The position numbers and the translations under genes are program-made. Shown here one piece after another: positions 12,320 through 24,240 of a stretch of 64,000 nt of DNA; positions within the stretch are counted from its first letter, which is position 1; the number at the start of each line of letters is the position of its first letter. Below the pieces are notes generated by a model. It saw only the letters and a program-made list of their open reading frames with translations, was not told where the DNA came from and did not search any database. This stretch comes from Posidonia oceanica (taxonomy: Eukaryota > Streptophyta > Magnoliopsida > Alismatales > Posidoniaceae). Location: contig JAZBRS010000020.1 of NCBI GenBank assembly GCA_037176725.1, positions 91,024,001 through 91,088,000 of the forward strand, written 5' to 3'.

Positions 12320-13465
12320 CTATAGTATGGTCCATCTTTTCTTCAACACTCCAAATGCATGTTCAATTACATTTCGAAGGGAAGAATGCAAACTATTGAA
12401 TATCTCATTGCTTCCTCTCGGTCCAACGCTTTGAAATTCTGGAATATGGTATCTTGTGTTTCTGTAGGGTGCTAGAAATCCTTTTTTGTTTGGATATCCA
12501 GAATCCACAAATAGTATTTATCTGAACTCATAAAAAAAGAAGAAAATTGAACTGTTAGTTTAAAATTGTTGAAGTATGATGGATTCTTAATTTGTTTTAA
12601 ATTATACAATACTAACCATTCGGAGGCATCAGAAACTTATATGCGGGGATATATATTGCATGATTGAGGACCTTACAATCATGTGCAGTTCCTTCCCAAC
12701 CAGCAGAGACATATGTAAAGCGCATATGAAAATCACACACCCGTAGGACATTCTGAGTGTAGGTCTTCCCATCCCGTCCATTTCGAAATGCTATTTGCTC
12801 TTTCTTTTTTACAATTACCTGAATATGGGTCTCATCCAAGGCTCCAATGCAAATCTTGAAAAATGGATAAAATCTACCATTTTCTAGGATATGCTTTAGT
12901 GTTTCAATAAATGCTACTTTTGGACAAATGATTTATATGCCCATGCAAGTACAGCCTCCAAGACCACATGGAAGTATCTACTAATTGTTTCCCTAAAATG
13001 TTGAAGACTATGTTGGACTGATCTATTCCTATGCCCTTGACCAAGTGTTTGTAAGAAGACCCTCAATTGTTCCTCGATGGTAACACTACGAGAGTAAGTT
13101 AACATACCCCTTTCTCTGAATACAGCACATAACTTAAGGAACACCTCAGGCAACATTCGACAATGATCAAAACAGTTTCTAAAATGGGAATTGAACATGT
13201 TATGCACTACTTGATGTCCAGTAATAGGTAAAGTGTGGACTGGATTTCTTAGATTTTGACGTTGGTCGTATTAGTCTATCAATAATCTAAATTGAATATT
13301 CTTTTCATCATTAGTGTTGAAAAGAAATCTATGCTTACGTATCATCATGAATTTCTTCAATAGTTTAAACTATTGTTGTTGTTGTTGTTGTTCTTCTTCT
13401 TCTTCATCCAATAACAAAGAACGAATATCATATTCAAACAAACCATCCAATGTAATGTTTTCCAT
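12320..13465 (-). pseudogene. PIF/Harbinger DDE transposase, broken
   Basis: The protein would cut and join the element ends in the nucleus through a DDE triad. The likely start is the ATG at 13465 (MENITLDGLFEYDIRSLLLD), followed by a Glu run and a Gln run and then an in-frame stop. Further on come FREHGMLTYS-like helix-turn-helix sequence (FRERGMLTYSRSVTIEEQ) and LGQGHRNRSVQHSLQHF, then FYPFFKICIGALDETHI with the first Asp, WEGTAHDCKVL with the second Asp, and [13 protein letters not shown] with the Glu. An intron lies at the usual place before the [15 protein letters not shown] segment (about 12610-12510). Several stops and frameshifts (near 13375, 13280, 12925 and 12500) show it is dead. 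The family is clear from the motifs. Confidence 0.8.
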
Positions 13466-14549
13466 CTTTCAAAACATAACAAAGAGCTAACATTAATAAC
13501 AAAACTAAACAAGAATTACAAAGAAAGACTAATCAAGCATTATAAGAGTACTTCTTCAACTATAATAATATAGAGAACAACTTGACGATATCATATAAAA
13601 TCTAGAATAGCAGGAGATGCCAATATGAAGATAGAAATGTAAAATCCCTAAACAATATGAAGATGCCAATATGAAGACAGAAATGTAACAACTTGATGAT
13701 AATCATAAGGAATAACCCTAAACAATATGTAAGATCCTAATATGTAATAACCTAAACAGAAATAACCAAGTAGAGAACAACTTGACAATATCATATAGAG
13801 AACAACTATTATCCCTTCTTCTTCAGGTAAGCAGAAGATGAACAATAAAATAGAATCTAGAATAGCAAAAATAGATATAAGGAATAATCCTAAACAATAT
13901 GTAAGATCCCAAAATAACCTAAACAAAAATAAGCAAGTAGTGAACAGACTGATATGGAGAGATGTCGCGACTGACAGAGGAGAGACATCGATGGAGATGA
14001 GATCGATCTGTTGCTGTCGTCGCCGATCTGTCGCCGTGAGGGAAGTTTAGAAAAGGAGGACCCATTGTGAGAGCAGTGAGATCAAGCGAGACAAGATCGA
14101 GAGAGGGACCTGCCGTCGCCGCGAAACTTGCCATCACCAATCTGTCACTGCGAGGGAAGTTTGAGAGAGAAGCTGCCGTCACCAATCTGTCACCGCGAGG
14201 GAAGTTTTAGAGAGAAGGAGCTGCCGTCAAGGGAGTAGTGAGAGGTTGTGCAAGAGAAGATTGACGAGAGAGAGAGGGTGATTTTTGGTTTTAGGTCAAT
14301 GGCAGGATTTGTAATTTACATTTGGTTTTTTGGTGATATCTTTGATGTTATAAGGACAATATGGTCCAAAAAGAAAGTGTGGCTTGAGCTTTTTGGCTAA
14401 AGCTCACTCAAGTAAGCTTTTGGGATTCTGGCTTTTGGCTGGAGATTTGTACACAAAAGCAAAAAATGATTCTTGCCAAAAGCTCTCCAAAAATTTGCGT
14501 TTGTTTCGGTTTTTTGGGGAAAAAACAATTCTTGCTAAAAGTTCTGGTC

Positions 14550-14572
14550 AAGAATCCCTACCAAACGCAACC
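14550..14572 (-). repeat. Right terminal inverted repeat of the PIF/Harbinger element
   Basis: Read on the minus strand it starts GGTTGCGTTTGGTAGGGATT, matching the left end with a few substitutions and one shift. ATA follows directly at 14573. Confidence 0.65.
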
Positions 14573-14683
14573 ATAGTACAGATTGTAGCAAAAAAGAGTT
14601 GAGAAACTATTATGAAAATTTAAATGATTGTAGCATCCTACACACTTTGGGTCTCGATTCCCGCCACGCATGGTCACAGGAAC

Positions 14684-14702
14684 TGGTGGCTCCGCTGGGG
14701 AT
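14684..14702 (+). other. Primer-binding site of element C
   Basis: TGGTGGCTCCGCTGGGGAT differs at two positions from the B sequence TGGCGACTCCGCTGGGGAT, which fits the 3' end of plant tRNA-Arg(ACG) as I remember it. Confidence 0.65.
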
Positions 14703-15772
14703 GCTAGACTCCGACTCTCACTTTGGCTTTTCTCGCTTGCATGGCTTTTTTCTTTGTGTTGCCTTGCTTATGCTTGCTCTTTTTAGCACTTATCCATGCC
14801 TTAATTTCTTGCTTGATGCTATACAACATGCCTTTTGTATGGTAGATGTTTTGTTTTACACATATATGCTATGCCACCACACATGCACATACCTTGTCCA
14901 TGCCTTATGATGTGTTGATTGTTCTCTCTTCATCGTCATGTTGGTACAACACAAGCACATGCCATGCTCATGCCTTCTGGATGATGTATGATGATTTCAT
15001 GCCATGCTTGGATGTTTCTTTCCCCTTCCTGTATTTGCCATGCCTAGGGAATTAGAGACGTGTTTGCTTCCCTCTCAGGCTTAATCTAAAAAACTACAAA
15101 GGAGCAAAACAAACAACACCTAGGCAGAACTAGAGATGAATTTGCATCTCTCCCCATTGGCTTAATAAAAAAATGCAAGTAAAAGACACCAAGCATATTC
15201 GCATGAATGATCATATAGGAGCATGCATCTTCTCATCTCTTGAGTCCGCCTACTCAGTCTGAGAAGGACAGTCCAGGTTTTGGCGTTCCATGGCTATTAG
15301 CGTGGGACGAGTAGCTGGCTTGTTCCCCCTTGTCCGGGGTCGTGTTGGTGTTAGTAGAGGGTACAACTCACTGCGTCTATAGGAGTCGAGGCGACCAATA
15401 CACCACCGTTTGCTGCTTGAGCTTTAGCTAGGATTAGAGACGAGACCTTACTTTCTACCCTAAGTCGGAGACCCGTAAACCCATGAAAGAGCGCATATTA
15501 GAGTATTCATTTGCATGTATGCCATTCATACCACCTCAACAACTCTTGCATTCTTCTATCCAGGATTTGAAACCTGTTGTTGTTTTTGCCTATTTACAGG
15601 TAGGTGTGTGAGGTCCACAGTCAGGAGCTCGAGCATCCCTTTCACCGGCAGCCACCCGTGATCTTCCTTTTTGTCCTTTCTGGGCTATCCGCCGCCTTTG
15701 ACGATAGTTTGTCTTAAGTCTTGTGCTTCTACCTTTAGCCACAACCCCATTCGTATCCGCTCGCAATTAGCC

Positions 15773-16784
15773 ATGGCCCAGTAGACCAGCGAGCCCCATC
15801 CTATTGTTGCCTTGGAGGATATCCCAGTTTCAGCTCCTCCTTCTCTCATTGTGACCTCCGTTGTTCCCCCTTTCCTTCACGCATTCCACTTCAAGGTGCA
15901 TGGCGATTCCCTGCCTACTACTCTGGGATGATGGAAGACCTTAGCCGGTCTGGAGCCCATCACCGAGTCCATCACGGTGACCATCACTTAGGCTCTGGAG
16001 ATGTTGTCGATCCCATTTCCTTCTCAGGGCTTTTCTACTTCTAAAACCTAGCTCGCTATGGCTGCTTCTGTCTTAGGATCTGTCTCTTCCAGACGGCCTG
16101 CTTTCGTGCCGCCTTTTGCGTTGGGTCCTTTGCCATTCCCGTCTCTCGACACTTCTGTCGATGGGGCTCTTACCATGCAAGCTCAACATCTGGTCGCTTT
16201 GGCGCAGAAGCAGTGGGGCATGGCCCTCTCTCTTGATCCTGCTTTGGTCGCTTCTTTTCCGACTCCTAGGGTCCCAGTGCAACCCACTCTGCAGGCTCGC
16301 CCTACTACACTTCCACCCTTGCCATCGCGCCAGCACCTCACAACTTCGGCGATGAGGGCATCATCTCTGCCTCCTGTACTGTCACCACACCATGCATAAC
16401 ATGCAACTCCATCACCTAGTGGCCAGTCTCTTGGATTGGCGGGACCATAGCACCCTTTGAGTCCACTGCCTGGAACTGTGCTGGTGCAGCAGCTGCTGCT
16501 CCCACACTCTGCATCTTACACTACACAGCATGTTATCTATCCATCTCCTATGCATCAACAGATACAGGCCTCAATATACATGCCACTACACTCCTCCCCT
16601 TGCAAGGGTACGCTAGCCCTCACGCCATGACACCAGGTGGCGTGACTGTGGATCCGGAGATGCACCCAAGTGCGACCCATACAGCGTACGCACCACTCGC
16701 CTTAGCTGCACCATCATCAACAACAGCGACCTTAGACGCCTTTCTTACCATGATCGATGATCTGGAAAAAGCACTACGCCGAGC
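15773..16784 (+). pseudogene. Gag N-terminal part of element C, truncated
   Basis: It starts with MAQ like the gag of elements A and B (15773) but has a stop in the fourth codon. A later frame (16058-16399) matches the Pro/Ser-rich gag N-terminus, and after a frameshift 16600-16784 matches the segment with VDPEMHPSATHTAYA and LEKALRR. The capsid core, which would follow directly, is missing because LTR E1 lies there. Gag would form the virus-like particle of the element. The piece is non-functional. Confidence 0.7.
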
Positions 16785-18545
16785 GTAGTAACCCGTAAAA
16801 TCGGCATGTCCATGCACGCTGCTAGAGCTCGCGCGCACCGACCGATGAGAGGTCACTGATAGCAGTGGATCCGAGGAGGAACATTTGACTCGAAAAAACA
16901 CCAAAAAAGCAGGGACGAATGCAAAAGGAAAATAAAAGAGAAGGAGTCGCCGCCTAATCTATTAAAACGGAAAGACTAGGAAAACCGTATTTGAAACATG
17001 CAAAGAAAACTTATGCAACCTAAGAAACATGAAAAATCCAATCCAAGTGTATGACACAAAGTCAATGCGGTCTAGAGAAAGGGTAAGGACTCCTGTTACG
17101 CGTGGGGAAGGTGTTAGGCACCCCCGACATGCCTGAGGAATCGGTCTTTCTAAACTAATCCGCTATTGTGTGGCAAATGTTGGCAAATGAATGTCGATTT
17201 ATGTTCACCCTAAGGCAGTATGCAGTATGCAATTATAAACCATGCAAAGCTTAGCAAATCATATTTAAAATGACTAATTAAAGTTTAAAATGCCGCAAAG
17301 AGGTGAAAATAGGTCGAAAAAACAAAACCAAGGCGCAAAACCTGAAAGCCATTGTTAAACTACGTACTTAGATGCTTAAACATGCCCTGGAAGCAATCAA
17401 ATGCAAAAAACGAGGTTTGAGTCGAAGACGGATCAAGGAAACAGAGTGCAATAAATTAAAAGCGTTGGAAGCTGGAAGTACCAACGTCTAACGTAAGACG
17501 TTGAGGCACCCAACGTCCAACGTAGGAAACAAGGAATCTGCAGAACAAGCATACACATTGGATGAAACAAGAATTTAATACCAAATGAAAGCCATAGACA
17601 AAATAGATCAAGCCAGATAATCAGAGCAATAGTAATCGAAGCACAAAAACCAAGAGCAGGCAAGAAATCTTGAAGTCACAGACCCAAGTGTTAAACACTG
17701 GAAACAACTGCATCTAACATAAAACGCAGGTGACCACAACGTCCAACACAGAGAGGCAGATGCATAAAACTGAAAGGAAATTGGGCTCATGGATCATTAA
17801 AAGAGTCTACAAATCATTGAAAGCGGTTGAGAACTCAGCACATACTCAAAAATCAAACCAACATTCCATAAGAAAAGGAGTTCAGATGCATATATTGAAA
17901 GCAAAGCTTAGAGATGCAAAACACTGCAACTACCAGCGTCTTATGTAAGACATGGGAAATGACAACGTCTAACACAGAGGAGGCAGATCCATAAGAAAAC
18001 TAGCATGCAATTTAATAAAAGCATTATGTAAACCTGAAAACAACTGAAAGAGGACCTAGATACTAACAAGCATGTATGGATCAAACAAACATTCAAACTA
18101 AATGACTTAGAACAGCTATAAGGCAAGACAAACACACAGGAGCGTAAAACGCTAAGGAGGCCAGCGTATTACATAAAACGCCGGGATCCTCACGTCCTAC
18201 ACCCAGGCAGATCACCTTGAAGACAGAGAAGGAAATCACATCGGAAAATAACATGATCTAAAATATGGCATCTAGAAGCATGAAGGAAAGCATACACAAC
18301 GTTAAACCATATAGCATACTCATCAAACCACATCAGCAAGAGAAACAGTAAAAGAAAAGGCAGCAGGGGCGTTGGACGCTGCCACAGGGCGCGTCCAATG
18401 TTAGACGCACCAGTTCATGCATCCAATAGATCGGGATACTTCCTGGCAAGAACCAACACTCAAATCGATCAAAAAAGGGAAACTAAATAGCTAGTAAGTA
18501 AGAGCAAGTAAAGATGAGCATAATCATGTGCTTGGTGTCAAAAAT
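16785..18545 (-). repeat. Reverse-oriented LTR E1
   Basis: On the minus strand the right end (16785) matches the element B LTR end (GTGCATGGAC..TTACTAC). Further in are the PBS-like GGAGTCGCCGCCTAATCTATT (about 16946), the conserved block around GGTGTTAGGCACCCCC (17065-17155) and several hairpin dimers of the GTTGGACGC type. The start is placed near TTGACACC (18540) and is uncertain. It interrupts gag of element C. No internal region or coding sequence is attached, so it is a solo or partly deleted LTR. Confidence 0.6.
17464..18427 (-). repeat. Hairpin-dimer repeats in LTR E1
   Basis: Clear copies are at 17464-17521 (58 bp), 17690-17747 (58 bp) and 18371-18427 (57 bp); decayed copies lie near 17916-17973 and 18144-18200. 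Each consists of two stem-loops with GTTGGACGC/GCGTCCAAC-like arms. The spacing is about 230 bp, as in element A. Confidence 0.7.
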
Positions 18546-18840
18546 GGTTGAGTGGATTGCTCCACCCACCTCCTCCCTCTTGCCGCCGGTTTTCATGGCT
18601 TCTTTGGCCATCAGGGAGGCCGGCGAGCCACGACACTCGGCTGTGAGGCTCCGCGAGGGAGAGGGAAGACTTCCCAGACCTTAAGCAAGCCATGGGGTCC
18701 GAGAGGGAGGCTACCACACACTCACTGACCGGCGGCCTCGTGCGGGCGGCGAACCCATCACCGGACTCTAGCGAGCAAGCTAATTGAGCTACGTGAGTGG
18801 TGAAGTGCATGTGGAAAGGATTCTACTACGCTACCTGTCC
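18546..18840. other. GC-rich junction between LTRs E1 and E2
   Basis: This GC-rich stretch resembles the GC-rich leader parts of the other LTRs but I could not assign it firmly to E1 or E2. No gene is visible; open frames here are short and unlike anything known to me. Confidence 0.35.
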
Positions 18841-20699
18841 TTATGACAAAAATCTCGCGGACTGCGATGCCGAATCGGACCGGCAACGGGCACAGAGGAG
18901 GTAGATGTCGTCAAGGATAATGGGTGAAGGAAACAGATGAATAAGACAAAATGGAGTCGCCACCTAGTCTATTGTCGGAAGATGAAGAAAACCGAGGAAA
19001 ACAATGATATGCATGCAATATGATGCTAAATGAATGACTCGTGCCAATGGATGCATACACAATGGTCACTACGGGCCAAAAGAGAGGGTAAGGACTCCTA
19101 TTACGCATGGGGAAGGTGTTAGGCACCCCCATGTGCCCGAGGAGCGGTCTTTCTAGGCTAATCTTGCTCGAATGTGTGGAGTGAATGCTCTGCTATGCCA
19201 TGAATGCTTTAACATGCTTAAATGTATGCTTAAAATGCCATGATGCATGAGGGAAAACAAAACATGCAATCTATGTGCTCAACAGCGTTGTTGGTATCTA
19301 AACCAAGCGTACCACGGTTCCAAAGAAGTCCAAACAGTAAATATCATCACCCTAAATGCAATGCAGGCGAGAAATAAAGCGTCGGATAAAACCATGCAAT
19401 GCGAATAGTGACATGCAAAGGGAAACAAAACAGAAGCAGAAAACCATGCAATACGAGGGTGCTGCAAGCAAAGGGAAACAAAATAGAAGTAGAAAACCAA
19501 GCAATGCAATGGTACGGCAAGCAAAGGGAAACAAAGCAGAGGCGATAAAGCCTAATCTACAAGCTCGAGGAGACAGATCGAGAAAACATTGCATGCAATG
19601 TAAATTACAAGGCAAAACCTACAAACATGCAATAAAGGGGGAATTCAGAATGACATGCAGTGATTCAAAGGGGCATAACTTGATGATCTGATGCCTGATC
19701 TGAGCAAACTCAAATTTGAATGAAAGATCATTCAACAAGTAAGATCCAGGTCATTAGATCATCAAGATCTAACTGTCTGATCAAACATTATTCAGAGAAC
19801 AAGCCAAGGGCATCTGGGATCAAATAGGCAATGAATGTCAAATCTCAGAATGATATGCAATGACTTAAATGGGCATAACTTGATGATCTGATGCCTGATC
19901 TGAGTAAACTTAGATTTGAATGAAAGATAATTCAACAGGGAAGATCCAACGATCTGATCAAAAGTTATTTAGAGATCAAGCCAGATAAGTTAAAGGCTAG
20001 ATGAAACCCAATGATGCAAAAGATGTCAAATTGGGGGTCTAAGTGCAATATACCCCTGTATGTATGTAATGCAGTAAAGTTCTACATGCAATGAGACCAA
20101 TGATGCTGGGAAAAGTGCTAGGGACAACATGCAATGTTATGAAAGTGCAATGCACGCAACAGTGCAAATATAGGACCTAAATGCAGTAAAAAGAAACTAT
20201 TGGACCTGAGTGCAATGCTATGAGAAAGATGCAATGCAATAGTTAAAGTGCAATGAAAACTAATGATGCAACATGGCAAGCAAGCAGAGGCAAAATGCAA
20301 CATCAGTTAAATGAATGCATGCAACAGAAAAAGATAAGGACTCACATGCAATATGGGAAAACTGTAGGGTTTATGTGCAAGGCAGAATAATTATGAATGT
20401 ATGCAACAATTGGATCTACATGCAATATAGAAAACATGCTAGACTTATATGCAATGCAAAAATAAACATGCAAACATGCAATAGTTTAGGATTAGGATTA
20501 ACATGCAATTAAAATAAACCGTTGGATTAAATTACAAAGCAAAATGCACAAGGAAACATGCAACAGTTTAATATTTGGACTAACATGCAAGTAAAATAAA
20601 CTGTTGGATTAAATTACAGAGCAGAATGCACAAGGAAACATGCAACAGTTTAACATTTGGACTAACATGTAATTAAAACAAACTGTAGAATTAAATTGC

Positions 20700-21617
20700 A
20701 ATGCAATATGGTTGCTAAATGAAATTAAATGAAAGATGTAAGCATGCAGGACTTCAATGCAAATAAACACAAGTGCTGGACTAAATGATAATGCAATATA
20801 GTTTGAAAAATAAATTTAAATGAACTGTGGATGCATATAGGACTTAAATGCAAATAAACTAAAGTCCTGGACTAAAATGCAATGCAATATAGCTTAAAAA
20901 AGGCAATTAAATGACTTCTGGATGCATGCAGGACTTAAATGCAATTAAACTAAAGTCCTGGACTAAAATGCAATGCAATATAGTTTGAAAAATGAATTTA
21001 AATAAACTGTGGGTGTATGTAGGACCTAAATGCAAATAAACTAAAGTCCTGGACTAAAATGCAATGCAATATAGTTTGGAAAATGAATTTAAATGAACTA
21101 TGGATGCATGCAGGACCTAAATGCAAATAAACTAAAGTCCTGGACTAAAATGCAATGCAATATAGTTTGAAAAATACAATTAAATGACTTCTGGATGCAT
21201 GTAGGACTTAAATGCAATTAAACTAAAGTCCTAGACTAAAATGCAATGCAATATAGTTTGAAAAATACAATTAAATGACTTTTGGATGCATGTAGGACTT
21301 AAATGCAATTAAACTAAAATCCTGGACTAAAATGCAATGCAATATAGTTTGAAAAATGAAATTAAATGACTTTTGGAATCATGCAAGACTTAAATGCAAA
21401 TAAACATAAGTGCTGGATTAAACGATAATGCAATAAGGTTTAAAAATAAAATTAAATGATTGCTGAGTTGGATGCAAGACTTAAATGCAATTAAACATAA
21501 GTTTGGACTAAAATGCAATGCAATATGATTCTTAAATAAAATTAACTGAAAACTAAATGAATGCAGGACCTAAATGTAAATAAACTAAGATGCTGGATTT
21601 AATTTCAATGTAGTATG
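20700..21617. repeat. 91-bp tandem array in LTR E2
   Basis: About nine or ten copies. The shared segment GTCCTGGACTAAAATGCAAT recurs at about 20869, 20960, 21051, 21142, 21232 and 21323, a constant 91-base period. Each copy also has GGATGCATGCAGGACTTAAA. The outer copies are more divergent. The array is interrupted by element A and ends at about 45830 on the other side. Confidence 0.85.
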
Positions 21618-21622
21618 GTTTC
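21618..21622 (+). other. Target site duplication of element A, left
   Basis: GTTTC directly before TGTAGACACC; the same five bases follow the 3' LTR at 45632-45636. Confidence 0.85.
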
Positions 21623-21843
21623 TGTAGACACCCCATTCTGAGAACTCGGAAGTTGGTTGTTTTCTATTGCAGGCTCGTGAGGACTCTGGAATGGCACCCC
21701 ATCTCTAACCCATTTTTTTCTAGCCCAAACCAAAGCCAAAACATTGCCCAAAGCCCTAGAAGCCTTTACCAAGTTATTTGCAACTTTTACAACACTTCTA
21801 GGCCCAAGCCCAAGCTCATTTGCAGCTTGTGCCACCTGAGTGT

Positions 21844-21930
21844 GTTGGACGCTGGAACAGGCAGCGTCTAACGTTGGATGCGGCCTATGCTAGCGTCCAA
21901 CGTTGGACGCCCTCTAGTCTGGCGTCCAAC
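21844..21930 (+). repeat. Hairpin trimer (87 bp) in the 5' LTR of A
   Basis: Three consecutive 29-base stem-loops with GTTGGACGC and GCGTCCAAC arms and different 10-11 base loops. The joints form GCGTCCAACGTTGGACGC-like palindromes. The 3' LTR copy is at 41425-41511. Confidence 0.85.
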
Positions 21931-22608
21931 GGCCCGAGTGCAACAGCGGCTGCTCCGCCCCCTCTGGCTCACCTCCCGTCCATTCCACTGCCTGTACACC
22001 ACTTACTAGCCATCCCCTCACCACTCCACGCCACCCACTAGCTGCCAAGGCCGCGTGATAGCCTGCCACCAGCCAATTTCGAGCTCCCTCCCGTTTTCCG
22101 CTCTCCTCCGGAGTCACCACTTTGCCAACCTATCCCTGCCACCCCAACGACTTCGGCGACCATCCGCACCTCTAGCACTAACTACCTGACATCCCTTGAA
22201 GACCTCCCACTCTTGCTTTGGCCTGCCGTGCCTGCCAAAATCCCTGCCATCGTTGAACTTGAGCCTCCGAACCCAACAAAACAGCCTCCTTCATGCCATT
22301 GCAGCATTCACCACACCGAGCGGAGAAGAGAATTCCCACATCTGAGAGCAAGAAGGCACTCCCCTCTCCGTCCTCAACGCTTCGCGACCTCCTCTGGCTC
22401 TCCGGGCTGCCCAGACGCCTTCGCCGAAGTTGCTGCTGCAGACACACTCACAACGCCGGCGAATGAGGTGGAGCCACTGTTCCAGGCCACCAAACGGTAA
22501 GCACTTCATCCCCTTGAGTCTTGCATGTTTAGTGTTACGTCCCCATGCATTTTTACAATTTTTTGAGTCTGTTCGGTCGTGATTCACGACCAAGAAGAAG
22601 TTCAGTGT

Positions 22609-24240
22609 GTTGGACGCACCAGCTGGTGCGTCCAACGTTGGACGCGGCATTGGCCGGCGCCCAACGGTCTGCTTTGCCTTGCTCTGGTTTTGATGCTTTT
22701 CATGCTTTTCCTTTGCATGCTCTTCTGCAAGTATATGCTATATGCTTCCTTTAATGCTCTCTGATGTTATGCCATGCTTGTTAGTCCATCCCATGCTTAT
22801 TAGAAGCCTTTTTGCATGCTTAATGATCCATTTGTCTCCTGCCTGCGTTGGACGCTAGCGTGAGCCGCGTCCAACGTTGGACGCTGGTTCACCTAGCGTC
22901 CAACACCTCTGCTTGCTTTACTTTACTGCCATGGCTCCATCATGCATATTTTGAGTATTATTTTGTGATCCATGCCTACTTAGAGATGCCTGGCCCCTAT
23001 GGCAACCATGCTTAGGTTTGCTAGGATTTTTCTAAGTTGTTTACTTCTTTTGCAAAGTTTAAAGCTTTCTTCTCTCATGCATGTTCTCCCTTTCTTGCTT
23101 TCCTTAGCTCAAATGATTGCTATGCATGCTCCTGTTAGTTGCTAACATGCCTTTAAAGTGTTTGCATGCATGTAGGTGGGGTCTGAGCTGAGCTCCCGCT
23201 TTAGAACAGGTGAATCTGCATGTTTGGGTCGTTGGATGCCAGAGCCTTCAGCGTCCAACGTTGGACGTTGCTGGCTCTAGCGTCCAACATCCTGACCTCC
23301 CCATCTTTTGTTTAAAGCTTGCATATTGCCCTGATCTTGCTTGTTTACCTGTCTCCTATGTTCTTATGCATGCTTAGCCTCTCCAGCAACTGTTCTTTAA
23401 CTTCATTGAATTATTCTGGCTATTTTATGCATGTTTTTTGTGTGCTGTGCCTCCCAGAGTGTTGTACGCTGCTGGTGCTGGCGTCCAACATTGGACGCCG
23501 GCCTAGCTTGCGTCCAACACCCTGGTTGTGTCTCTGACTTGGCACAGACCCCAGGTAAGGTCTGATTGCATCTTTTATACTCCTCTTGTTTGCTTGTTTG
23601 CCCTATGCACATCCAGTAGCCCAAATGCATGCTCCCACCCTTTTTATTTTATTTTATTTTTCTTTTAGTTTGCCTTTTGTTTGCTTCCTCTTCTCTCTGT
23701 CTTCTGACCTGTGTTAGACGTCTGCCACTATAGCGTCTAATGTTGGACGCCATGCCTAGCAGCGTCCAACAACCTGTTTGTTCTGACCCTTAATCCTGGC
23801 TTGCCCCTTTGCTCTAATCCCCTCCTAATCCTCTGTTAAGTTAGTCCTGCATCTCATGCACCTCTTGCACTGCATTTCTGCATCTGCATCGCATCCATAT
23901 AGCCTGCATGCATTCATTTTTCTCAAAAGCATGGCTTGGTTGTTGGACGTCCAGATCTCAGCGTCCAACATTGGACGCTGGCAATCTGAGCATCCAACAC
24001 CCTCTGCCCTTCTTTCGTTTTCCTTTTTTTTTCAAAAATCACTTTGATCTTGCCTCTGATTTCTGGGCCTTGTGTTTTGATTTCCCAGCATGTTCTATCT
24101 GGCCTCGGATTTTTTACATTGCATCAAATCCTTGTTTTCCAAGTTTGCATTGCATGTTTTCTGCATTTCGGTTTCTGCCTCTGTAGGACGCGAGCTATTC
24201 CAGCGTCCAACATTGGATGCTGCTGCTAGTCACGTCCAAC
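22609..24240 (+). repeat. Seven hairpin dimers (57-58 bp each) in the 5' LTR of A
   Basis: Dimers lie at 22609-22665, 22847-22904, 23231-23288, 23461-23518, 23713-23770, 23942-23998 and 24183-24240. Each is two 29-base stem-loops head to tail. Most neighbours are 228-252 bases apart. Arms vary slightly, loops vary freely. All recur in the 3' LTR. Confidence 0.85.

Larger units (their letters stand above)
7468..14572 (-). mobile_element. PIF/Harbinger DNA transposon, decayed, 7.1 kb
   Basis: The ends are imperfect terminal inverted repeats: GGTAATGTTTGGTAAGGATT at 7468 and, on the opposite strand from 14572, GGTTGCGTTTGGTAGGGATT. Both are flanked by ATA (7465-7467 and 14573-14575), a three-base duplication as expected for the superfamily, though TTA/TAA is usual. 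It contains the two genes expected of an autonomous PIF element, a DDE transposase and a Myb/SANT-like protein, both on the minus strand and both broken. The rest is AT-rich with local tandem repeats. It seems old and inactive. Confidence 0.75.
14640..16784 (+). mobile_element. Element C: 5' fragment of a Tat-type retrotransposon
   Basis: It carries an LTR tail ending GGTCACA at 14678, a primer-binding site, a leader matching elements A and B, and the N-terminal part of gag up to LEKALR, where it is cut by the reverse-oriented LTR E1. There is no pol. It was probably an independent copy, truncated by later insertion. Only about 40 bases of its LTR can be recognised; 14576-14640 looks like flanking DNA. 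Confidence 0.7.
18841..21622 (-). repeat. Reverse-oriented LTR E2, left part
   Basis: On the minus strand it carries the PBS-like AGGTGGCGACTCC motif (about 18950), the conserved block around GGTGTTAGGCACCCCC (19070-19160), a decayed block with GCTGTTGAGCAC and TTACTGTTTGG (19270-19345), GCAATGCAATG-rich sequence and a 91-bp tandem array. The LTR is split by element A and resumes at 45632. Its tandem unit relates it to the element B LTR rather than to A. Confidence 0.6.

Noticed and set aside
16600..16788. Independent small gene
   Set aside because: It matches the gag segment of elements A and B before LEKALR and ends in LTR E1, so it is a truncated gag piece.
22178..22650. Overlapping open frames in the GC-rich part of the A LTR (also in the 3' LTR at 41734-42118)
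   Set aside because: Frames are open on both strands because of base composition; LTR copies do not keep them in a coding-like way and no domain is recognisable.
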